Part shown: piece by piece, positions 22,517 to 31,111 of the stretch
Position numbering within the stretch: the stretch's first letter is position 1
Layout: each line of letters starts with the position of its first letter
Origin: Pythium myriotylum
Taxonomy: Eukaryota > Oomycota > Peronosporomycetes > Pythiales > Pythiaceae
Direction: 5' to 3'
Length of the DNA: 64,000 nucleotides
Assembly: GCA_023091665.1 (NCBI GenBank)
Contig: JALJCQ010000013.1
Span: forward strand, 2,170,001 to 2,234,000
The notes under the pieces: model-generated
The model's database searches: none
Seen by the model: the letters and a program-made list of their open reading frames with translations, nothing else
What the model was told of the DNA's origin: nothing
Made by a program: the position numbers and the translations under genes

Positions 22517-24007
22517 TCAGAGCTCCACGGTCGAGCCGAGACCGCTCTGGTGGATCGTCGTTGTGCGGAAGTACCGTTGCTGGAAGTTCCCGACGCCCGG
22601 ACGCACCTCGCCGTCCTCCGAGACCTCGGGGTCCACGGCTGCCGCCACGATCCGCAGCTCGGGGAAGAGCTGACGCAGTTCGGCCACGGCTGCCGCACTG
22701 ATCACGAGCGCCACCAACACCACGTTGCGCGCTCGCACGCCCACGTCCACGAGCGACCGGATGGCGAGCGAGGCCTCTCGCGCGTCTCCGCACGTGGCGT
22801 CGAGCACGAAGACGCAGCGCTGGCACAAGCCGGCGGGTGTGCTCATTCTGCACAGCGTGGGCGTGGATTCGCCGTAGCCGCCGCACTGGTCGCGTGTAAA
22901 CGTCACGAATCCGGATGCGCAGTCGGGCTGGATGCGCCGAAATGCCTCGAGCATCGGAAAGCCGGCCTCGCTGATGACCATCGCGCAGACCTGGGGCAGT
23001 GCCTCGAAGTCGGAGTCACTTGAGTCTGTCGGGGTCGCGACGTGGCCGCTGAAGCGGGTTGGTATGCACGCGAGTGCTTCTTCGATGAGGAGCCAGAAGG
23101 CGCGGTCTGCGACCAAACGGAAGTCGTGGATTGGCGTTTCCCGACGCCGCAACGTGGTCAGATGCTTGGTGAGTGCGAGTGACTGAACGATGTGGACGGT
23201 GGCGAAGTCAGAGGCCGAGTCGGCGGAGGCAGCAGATGAAGAGGAAGCGAAGTATCCAATACTGCGGTCTTGGTCGTGGTCTTCGCCTTGGGTTTGATCG
23301 TTGAGGTTTTGTGAGAGCTGGCGTTGACGTTGCAGCTGGCGACCGAGTAGCGCCGCCTTGGACATGCGCCTCTTTGGGTGGCGCGCCGCCGCGTGGACAT
23401 CGGCTCGAGTTGATCGTCCGAGGATCTCAGCCCGATTCTTGTTGATGTGGCAGATTGCCGCGCGAGTGACACCAAACTCTCTCGCGAGCTCGGCTTGTTT
23501 TTCGCCGTTGTCGATGCGGCGGATAATCGTTCGGCGGTCGCCCTCCCGCAGGTATCGCGAGCGCTTCGCCGCTTCACTGGGAAGTGCTCCCGTTGTCGAC
23601 GACCGAGCTCGTGTGCGAGCAAGTACGGAGGCAGTCGGCGGCTCATCCGAGTCGTCCATGGACTCGTTGCTTGCTCCTTCTTCATCTCCTTCTCCATGTT
23701 GATTGTCCTCGTGTCTGTCAATATTATCATCACACCCATGATCCCCTTCTCCGACACTCTTGGTCTCAGACATGACGCTGGCGGGCGAGCGCCAGCGATG
23801 AAGAATCTCGAGCAAAGTGCCCCTGGGTGGCGTGGAGACTTTGGATTCTCCAGCGCTGTAGTAGCCGTTGGGCTCCTCCATGGAGATATCGTCTAAGGAC
23901 GGCATTGGGGCACCACGAGGTGATTCCTGCGGAGGGAAGCGGAATGACCCAGTGCGAACGCGTGGATGCTGGTGAGCGACAATATTTCGCAAGTTATTGG
24001 TGTCCAT
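22517..24007 (-). CDS. HTH-pseudoUPRT protein, copy A
   Basis: Single exon, 496 aa. A Psq/CENP-B-type helix-turn-helix lies at about 148-200 (RRTIIRRIDNGEKQAELA, then FGVTRAAICHINKN), predicting DNA binding. Residues about 270-496 match the eukaryotic uracil phosphoribosyltransferase fold from the LTxLR start through the IVAAAVDPE strand to the PGVGNFxxRYFRT end. The PRPP-binding loop, normally DPMLATGGS, reads LDATCGDAREAS (402-413): the TGGS is gone. The uracil-binding PGxGDxGDR motif reads PGVGNFQQR, losing the catalytic Asp. Enzyme activity is therefore unlikely; a ligand-sensing or structural role in a transcription factor is inferred. An acidic, Ser-rich linker separates the N-terminus from the HTH. 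A same-strand paralogue lies about 2.5 kb away. Confidence 0.8.
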   Translation of the reverse strand: MDTNNLRNIVAHQHPRVRTGSFRFPPQESPRGAPMPSLDDISMEEPNGYYSAGESKVSTPPRGTLLEILHRWRSPASVMSETKSVGEGDHGCDDNIDRHEDNQHGEGDEEGASNESMDDSDEPPTASVLARTRARSSTTGALPSEAAKRSRYLREGDRRTIIRRIDNGEKQAELAREFGVTRAAICHINKNRAEILGRSTRADVHAAARHPKRRMSKAALLGRQLQRQRQLSQNLNDQTQGEDHDQDRSIGYFASSSSAASADSASDFATVHIVQSLALTKHLTTLRRRETPIHDFRLVADRAFWLLIEEALACIPTRFSGHVATPTDSSDSDFEALPQVCAMVISEAGFPMLEAFRRIQPDCASGFVTFTRDQCGGYGESTPTLCRMSTPAGLCQRCVFVLDATCGDAREASLAIRSLVDVGVRARNVVLVALVISAAAVAELRQLFPELRIVAAAVDPEVSEDGEVRPGVGNFQQRYFRTTTIHQSGLGSTVEL

Positions 24008-26517
24008 GCGGCTTGTGTGGTCGGTGGTTGAAGAGCGAGTGCCACGATGGTGCCAAGTCGCATCGCTCCTGGTGTTCTAGAAGCTGTCGACGTGGGAGTG
24101 GAGGTAAGCGCACGCACCTGGTCTCTTCCCATGCTCACTCTGAGTCTGGTGGCCGTTCATATGTGAAGCCATTCGCCCCGTTCGCCCAGGCCTGTAGGTA
24201 GGCCGATCGGTCCTATCTCAGCGAGTATGTAAATCCTCGCGACTACAAAACCAGCGACGTTTCTTTGGGGCCAGAAGGGTTTCCTCCAATGAGGTCGTCG
24301 CCTAATCGACTCTCGGAGCTTCAACGTGAAATCCGAAGCGTTGCACCGTGAGAAAGACAAAAACACAGAGCGTGCGAACTCCCACGGAGGCTTTGATTTC
24401 GTCAGCACTGTCCCACGCCGAGACGCCGAGTGTGTACTGAAAAAGCTCGGTGCAACGTCGACGACGAGATCCGTGCATAGAAGGGATGTTCGTTCTACCG
24501 GAGGACGAGTTGTCTTCCTCAAGGCTCGCAGCTCTCCACCGCAGCAATGCGAGCGACCCGTTTGGAAACGACAGCGCAGCACACGTCCGCGATGCTGTGA
24601 ACGGGGAGGTCGTGCGATCGATTCACAAGAATTCGCGGGGAGGAAGAGGCACGAGTGGTACTGTACACCACTGAAACGCCTGCGAGTGGGAGATGAGCGA
24701 GCGATCAGGCACTTTCCAGCAATGACCAATCGGAATTTAGTGCGTCTCAGCAAAGCCAGGAGGAAAGTATGTACTGAACGCAATAGTACAGTAGAAAGAG
24801 ATACAGGTAATGTACAGTTTCGATTGGAACGATGCTGGCCCTTTAGTCGTGAGCTGCAACTGCGACCACGGAGACGAGCCGATTGGGCGTGGGCAATACG
24901 AAGAAGTGAACACAGACTAGGTCTCAGGCGACAGTTCCTGGCCCGGGCGTATGAAACTGCATAAGCACGTCGGTGCTGGCCGACCCTTCCGTTGATCTTT
25001 CGAGAGAAGCCTTTGCAGTCTCCCAATTATGAAGTGATTGTTTGGAGATGGAAGTTGTTGCGAAGTGACTACAGTACTCTGAGGAGAGCTATTACATGTA
25101 CCCGGGCCACGCAAAGCTTGGCAAGTCAATCTGGAGTGTTCATTAGCCTTATCTAATAATATGCTGCCAATCCAGTTCATCGAGAAAGATCTTCTCTGCA
25201 CCCCTCAGAGCTGACGGTCGAGCCCATACTCCTCGGCTAATAGCGCGGTGCGAACACTCGGAAACTCGCTTCGACCTCGACCCAACCACAACCACGACCA
25301 GCAGCTTCAATTGACCAGCTCATCACGAATGCGGCAGTCACTTGAATCAGCTATCTGAGGCTCTCGCGGTTCTTTCTATTAGAGGCTCTTGACTTCATTC
25401 TCCTGGTCGCGTAGGCCTGCAGCAACATGAAGCGGGCAAGGCTCGTGTTTATGGGACCATCCTTACAGTATCTGATTCCTACCAATGCGAAGGCTTCGAG
25501 TGAAATCCAAATAGGGCGAGCGTAATAACACAGAGTGCACTCCCATGCTGATTCGACTTTCGGGGACTTCGTCAGCTCAAGGCACGTGGTTGTGTACAGA
25601 GTTCTGCATGACATAACGGACCACTGGCTGGCGTTAGATGAACCTATCTCACCATCTCGACAGCGTCCGCCCAATGGAAGTTGTGAACTTCCCGGGCAGA
25701 GCCTCGCCCTGACTCCGCAGGCCGCAAAGATGAGTCGAGTGCTCGGAATCATGTGGGCTGCTTCGCCACAGTATGGTCTTCGTTTCGCCCTCGTCGAAAG
25801 ATCCCAGGGACTACGTTCCTGTCCACTTCGGATCTTGGTACGAAGGTGGATCGGGCGACTGTTCCGAACCAATGGGAAGTGGTCATTGTACGCCTCAGCA
25901 TGCTGCTGGAATCCAGCAAACAGGGTATTCGTGCCACACACGGTATCCAGGCTGGATACCGTGTGTGGCACGAATATCCTGTTTGCAGTATGCTGGTCCT
26001 ATGCATCGACCCTTGTCTGTGTTGGAGAAAGGGCAAAAGACAACACTTCCTGCACAGTTGTACTAGAGTGGCGCATTTAGGTAGGTAAGAGTTCATTCCT
26101 CTCTCAGTAGTTGGAATGGTGTTTGATATCATCAAATCTTTCGGTTCATGCTTGTAGATGCAGTCACGCGTGCTGAGCGACTGTTGGGTGACGAGTTAGC
26201 TAGCCTCCATCCAGTTTCCAATCCACGACCGAGATGCTGCAAGCGCTGAAAGTTACAGAAGGTTATATGAGAACAAGTTGATCGAGTACCATCGCCCCTT
26301 TCCTTGTTTTCACGACTGAAGCCAGTGGTCAGTGGTCGGACGAAGCGTTGGGCTTTTTCCCATCCGAAGACTCAAGCACGAGCTGGCCATCGAGATGCCA
26401 TGAACCACTTACATCAACGAAGCAGCCATGGGATGTGTTGGAATGGTTCTATCATCTGCTGGTATAAGACAATGACTGAAGATTTTGACAGCTGACATAT
26501 TCGTGTACAGTCTCGAC
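24008..26517. other. Gene-poor region between the two HTH-pseudoUPRT genes
   Basis: About 2.5 kb with only open frames that lack any recognisable domain or consistent coding character: minus 24157-25026 (289 codons), plus 24326-24964, minus 25351-25971 and plus 25535-26080, overlapping each other on both strands. Its base composition is flatter than the flanking genes. It contains a long near-perfect palindrome at 25916-25986. It may be decayed mobile DNA inserted between tandem duplicates, but I could not identify a transposon family, terminal repeats or target-site duplication. Confidence 0.4.
25916..25986. repeat. 71-bp near-perfect palindrome
   Basis: Two 35-nt arms (25916-25950 and 25952-25986) are reverse complements with a single mismatch (25925 G against 25977 A), separated by one base. 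On either strand it would fold into a very stable hairpin, and as DNA could extrude a cruciform. Such arms are typical of foldback elements, small-RNA precursors or the junction of two inverted copies of a repeat. Confidence 0.85.
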
Positions 26518-27642
26518 TTATAAATCCACATTCGACCCGAGGTCGCTCTGACGGATTGTCGTAGTATTGAAGTAGCGCTCTTGGAAGTTACCAACGCCCG
26601 GACTGATCGTTTGGCTGGCTGTCACTTCAGGATCGATCGCTGCGGTGACAATGTGAACTTGTGGGAACTGTTCGCAGATGTCGGACACGGCAACCACGCT
26701 GATGATGAGTGTCACAAAGAAAATCGATGATTCCTCCGCGCCAAAGTCCAGTAGTGACTGAATCGCGACGGACACCTCGTCAGCGCTTGCGCAGGTCGCG
26801 TCAAGCAACAAAATGTTGTGGCAGCGAAGGTCGAGCGGGGCGCACATCTTGCGTAGCGTTACGTGAGGGCGCTGATTAGGTGGACTGCTCTCGCGCTGAT
26901 CCAGCGTCATAAACCCCGTGGGGCTGTCGGGCTGGATACATCGGAAGGCCTCAAGCATCGGGTAGCCGCACTCACTCATGAAGATCGCGCATGTTGGCTG
27001 AGCAGCGACCACCCCCTGGCACGAGACCCCGCTTGGAGTCACGAGCTCGACCTGCCGCACGGGTACGGCGGCGAGGGCTTCTTCCAGAAGCACGCGAAAG
27101 GCCCGGTCGGCCATTGCTCTGAACTGGCGGCAGTCGGTGTCTTGGTCTCGTAGCGCCGTCAAGTGGACAGTGAGCGCCAGCGAGCGCACTTCGTACACCA
27201 TGGGGAGCTCGACGCGGCCGTCCACGAAGCCCGGGTGCGAGAGCTCGTGGAGGTAGACGGAGGACTTGGACGTGGTGTACATTCCTCGCTTTGGGTGGCG
27301 CGCGGCGGCGTGGACGTCGGACCGCGCCGAGCGCGTCATGATCTCGACGCGGTTCTTGTTGATGTGGCAGATGGCGGCGCGCGTGACGCCGTACTCTTTG
27401 GCGAGCGCGGCCTGCTTCTCGCCGCGGTCGATGCGTCGGATGATGTCTCGGCGGTCGGCCTCGCGCAGGTACCGGGAGCGCTTGACGCTCTGCTCGCGGT
27501 GGCCGTCGGTCGAGGACGTGGGCGTGGTGCCGGCCTCGCTGCGCCGGCCGCTGGCGCTCTCGTCGTCGGACGCCGCGCGCAGGAACTCGAGCAGCGAGCC
27601 GCTGGGCGGCGGGAAGGAGCCTCGGCGCGCGCGCAGGGGCAT
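26518..27642 (-). CDS. HTH-pseudoUPRT protein, copy B
   Basis: Single exon, 374 aa, paralogue of the gene at 22517-24007 on the same strand. The HTH is at about 55-105 (RRDIIRRIDRGEKQAALA, GVTRAAICHINKN) and is nearly identical to that of copy A, including the downstream VHAAARHPKR basic patch. The UPRT-like domain spans about 150-374. The PRPP loop is replaced by DATCASADEV (281-290) and the catalytic PGxGD motif by PGVGNFQER (348-356). The N-terminus is shorter than in copy A, with less acidic linker. Strong conservation of both halves but shared loss of the same catalytic residues suggests the inactive form predates duplication. The 5' end of the gene is GC-rich. Its promoter is shared divergently with CNOT4. 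Confidence 0.82.
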   Translation of the reverse strand: MPLRARRGSFPPPSGSLLEFLRAASDDESASGRRSEAGTTPTSSTDGHREQSVKRSRYLREADRRDIIRRIDRGEKQAALAKEYGVTRAAICHINKNRVEIMTRSARSDVHAAARHPKRGMYTTSKSSVYLHELSHPGFVDGRVELPMVYEVRSLALTVHLTALRDQDTDCRQFRAMADRAFRVLLEEALAAVPVRQVELVTPSGVSCQGVVAAQPTCAIFMSECGYPMLEAFRCIQPDSPTGFMTLDQRESSPPNQRPHVTLRKMCAPLDLRCHNILLLDATCASADEVSVAIQSLLDFGAEESSIFFVTLIISVVAVSDICEQFPQVHIVTAAIDPEVTASQTISPGVGNFQERYFNTTTIRQSDLGSNVDL

Positions 27643-28286
27643 GGCGTGCGCGGGCGCGAGCCGAAGGCGGAATGCGCCGTTTAACGCCCGCCTATCTCAC
27701 GCTGGTCATGTTAAGTCGCGTGTCTTTGCCGTGATTCAGCGTCGCGCTGCTTGCGCTTGGGACCGACCTGCCACAATCCATGACTAGATTGTATGCATTT
27801 CTAAACCAAACAAGTGCGAACTATTACTAGTGACCTGTCACAATCGATACAGCCATTGAGACCTGTAACTGAAGTGATCGCGTTTCTGGCTGCACGCTGT
27901 TAGTCAATCGGCTGTCGTGCTTGCCCACGCGACACGCGCTCGCTGGTGAGGAGCTCCACGCATTAAAACGCGTGGAGCTGCGTTGGCGTCGGCTCGGCAA
28001 ACCACGCGAGTCGCCACTGCCTTCGCTTGGCTGCCACCCAGGGGCAGAAGACCCCCCGGCTGCCGGTGTTTAGTCGATCTCGTAAGCAGCTACGACAGTA
28101 CCGTAAGTGACAGTTTACAGCGCGCTTGAAGCGCCCTCTATTCAGTACGATACAGTGCGGGTTCTTTGTCCGGAAGTTTACCAGGAAGGAGGACCCATGC
28201 CGCCGTAAACTACGCGCGATAGATTACTTCGGTGGGATTGAAAGGATCAGAAAGAGTGAGTGCCCCGCCAACACAGGGAGAAGACC
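27643..28286. other. Divergent promoter between HTH-pseudoUPRT B and CNOT4
   Basis: This 644-bp stretch holds no supported gene. It contains one notable inverted repeat at 27952-27979. Confidence 0.5.
27952..27979. repeat. Perfect 10-bp inverted repeat with 8-nt spacer
   Basis: AGCTCCACGC and GCGTGGAGCT are exact reverse complements separated by ATTAAAAC. The dyad lies about 310 bp from each of two divergent genes, one encoding an HTH protein. It could be a dimeric protein-binding site or a transcribed hairpin. Confidence 0.5.
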
Positions 28287-30837
28287 ATGGCCGACGAAGA
28301 GGAGAACGAGTGCTGTCCGCTCTGCATGGAGGAGCTGGACATCACGGACAAGACCTTCAACGCCTGTCCCTGCGGATACCAGGCTCGTGCTCGCCGCCGC
28401 GGCTCGGGTCTCGACCGCGCCTAAGCGCTCGTGTGTCTGTTGCAGGTCTGCCTCTGGTGCTGGCACCAGATCAAGAACGAGTACAACGCGCTCTGCCCCG
28501 CGTGCCGCGCGCCGTACGGAGAGCTCTCCAAGCAAAAGTCGCCGCTCGACCGCGAAGAGTGCGCCGCTGCCGCTTGCCTGGTTTCTGCACATCGCTCACG
28601 CGCCGTGCTGCTCGCAGTGTCCTCCGCCGCACCAAGCAGCGCAAGCAGAAGGAAAAGAGCGAGCGCCGCTCCGCCTCGCAATCCAAGATCCCGACGGTCA
28701 ACCGCCGCAACCTCGCGAACGTGCGCGTCATGCAGCGGAACCTCGTGTACATCATCGGACTCCCGCAGAGCTTCGCCGATGACGAAGTACGTTGACGCCG
28801 CGGGCCTCTCACACGCCACCTCACCAACTGCTTTCTCGTCAGATCCTCCGGTCGAATGAATGCTTTGGGCAGTACGGAAAGATCGTCAAGGCTGTGGTGA
28901 ACAAGGCCCACCTGAACTCGGACCGCTCGAATGCCACGGCCAGCGCCTACATAACGTTTGCTAACAAGGACGACGCGCTCTCGTGCATCGTCGCCGTCGA
29001 TGGGTTCTACCTCGATGGCAGTCTGTTACGGTGCGTCGCCGTGATCAAGAGGATTCAGTGATGCTCAGTCTGATCTGGTTGATTCCAATGCAGAGCATCG
29101 TTCGGCACGACAAAGTATTGCAATTTCTTCTTGCGAAATATGACGTGCAGCAATCCAGATTGTCTCTATCTTCACGAACTCGGCGAACAAGACGACAGTT
29201 TTACGAAGGATGAGATGCAATCGGCATTACACTCTGGGAAGGCAGCGTTCAGAGATCTCTCGGCAAGTGAAATACGGTCAGGTTCACGTTTCCCTCCACC
29301 TATAAAGGCTTTACCGGGTGGGCAGCGATCTGCGTCTGGCTTTGCGTCTGCTTCAGCGTCTGCGACGTCGGCAGCGGCCGCTGCTTCCACCGCATCTGCA
29401 GATAGACAAGCGCAGAGTGCAGCAGCGATCCACAAACTTCGGCAAACGAATGGATCCAGTCATGATTTGCGACGAGGCAATTCATATAGCAGGATAGTTA
29501 CAGGCCTTGCCAGTAGTAGCTCTTCATCGTCGTCGTCTTCGTCATCATCTCCACCACCATCGCCGTCACCGTCGACACCCCCGCTACCTTTGAATAACCC
29601 AGACGAGTTTCCGCCACCTTCTATAGACGACCGAAAACCAAATCTCCGTGTGGACACAAGTGTTGGAGGCATGGGCTCGTCTTCCGTAGCGGATAACCTC
29701 GTCGGACCATTAGAAGCGCTGAAACTCGCGACTGGCTCAACCACCCAAGAACCAGCATGGGCGATGCCGTTTCCAAGCCCTTCATTGGTGCTTCAAAGTG
29801 ATACGGATGAAGCTCTTCCTTCAGCAACAGATCAAGTATTCAGCCCATTTGGTCTTGGTTTTGATCGTGGCATTCGGTCAAACTCCACCGTTACTCAAGA
29901 GCGTGACCCATGGGGCGGTTCTTCGAAGTCTATGAGCCCATTGCGAGATGTTGCCACAGATGACGAGACATTGACATCAAACTTCTCGAGTTCGTCCGGG
30001 TTCCCCCTAGGACTTGGTGGTGGAAATTCCTCTGGTTCTTCGAGTAGTACCGGCTTGAGTGGCCTATCGTTCGCGTCTATTGATGCAATTTTCAGCCAGC
30101 GAAACGAGCCATCGGACGCATTGGCCGGTCTACTCGGAGTACAGCTTGCCCCGGCGCCTGCACCAGCTCCCGCGCCGCTTGTGCCCAGCTCCCCATTGGT
30201 TGGGAACACACCAAAGAATGCTCGCAGCTCGCGGTTTGCTTTTGCGAACCAGCCAACTAGTCATCAAAGTGAACTACGCGAACATCAGGTGGCATCTCGC
30301 GGACAACCGCCTATGGCTGGCGGCGGACTTCCTCCAACTAGCCCCTACCGAAGTCTCAATCGGTACTCATCCTTTCGTGATGTTAGTACCCCGCAACCTC
30401 CTTCATCTGCCATGTTCCCATCTTCGAACGATCCGCGATCGTTTCCCCCACTAGGTTCTAATGCGCCGCTTCCGCCTCCGCCGCTTCCTCCGTCGTCGTC
30501 GCACATGTTCGCAAGGAGCACAAGTGATCCGTTCCCCACGACTGGCTTGGGTGGTCTTGGCGACTCGAACGGCCTCGCTTTCTTGCAGCAGATGCTTCCC
30601 AACGTAAACATCAGCTACGGTGGCGATTTCCCTTCTGCACAGGCAAGTCCAAGCAATACACAAGAAGCTGGTTGGGGAGGTTTGGGATCTCTAAGCTCGA
30701 ATAGCAACGGAAGCAGTGCTCCATATTACGACCCAGCCATCGTGGCTGCACCAGGGCTTTCCGGCTTTTACGGTCTAGGCGAGGATGACCGCCACATGAG
30801 ACAGCAGTCTGCGTTTGGAGGCACCTTCCGCCAATAA
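28287..30837 (+). CDS. CNOT4: CCR4-NOT E3 ubiquitin ligase subunit 4 (RING-RRM-C3H1)
   Basis: RING E3 ligase of the CCR4-NOT complex, acting in mRNA decay and co-translational quality control. Exons are 28287-28382, 28446-28558, 28618-28786, 28843-29030 and 29094-30837, giving 769 aa. The C4C4 RING is at about 9-53 (CCPLCMEELD, ACPCGYQVCLWCWHQI, CPACRAPY). A basic linker (RRTKQRKQKEKSERR) precedes the RRM at about 95-190, which opens with RNLVYIIGLPQSFADDE. A C3H1 zinc finger follows (YCNFFLRNMTCSNPDCLYLHELG, about 198-220). The remaining 540 residues are Ser/Pro-rich and disordered, with a Ser-coding trinucleotide tract near 29512-29550. The first intron (28383-28445) begins GC rather than GT and interrupts the RING; the other introns are 56-63 bp GT-AG. 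Confidence 0.93.
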
Positions 30838-31111
30838 CAGCTCACGAGGCACACAGAACACACCAACAGACACAACCGTTGGCCAACAGGTAAGCCAACG
30901 CGGAGAGGGGTGCGACTGACGCACTCACAACACATCCCAGCCAACACACATCGCAGTTGGTCGCATCTCTCTCATCAATTCAGATTCAGTCACAGTGGCA
31001 AACCCCAAGATCACTTTCGAGTAAAGTGCCTATGTAGAAAGAGATCTTGGACTACACGAATGGATGCCGTTTGCCCACAGCCTCTGACCAGTCGTTTCAC
31101 TCGGGATATTT

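Noticed and set aside
24157..25026. Minus-strand open frame of 289 codons
   Set aside because: Arg/Ser/Leu-rich with no domain; the opposite strand has an equally long frame (24326-24964), so neither is supported.
25535..26080. Possible Copia RNase H remnant
   Set aside because: Only about 25 residues (AAKMSRVLGIMW ... YGLRFAL) resemble the family and the catalytic Asp motifs do not follow in any frame.
29512..29580. Trinucleotide repeat tract as a mobile or regulatory repeat
   Set aside because: It is simply the Ser/Pro homopolymer coding tract of CNOT4.
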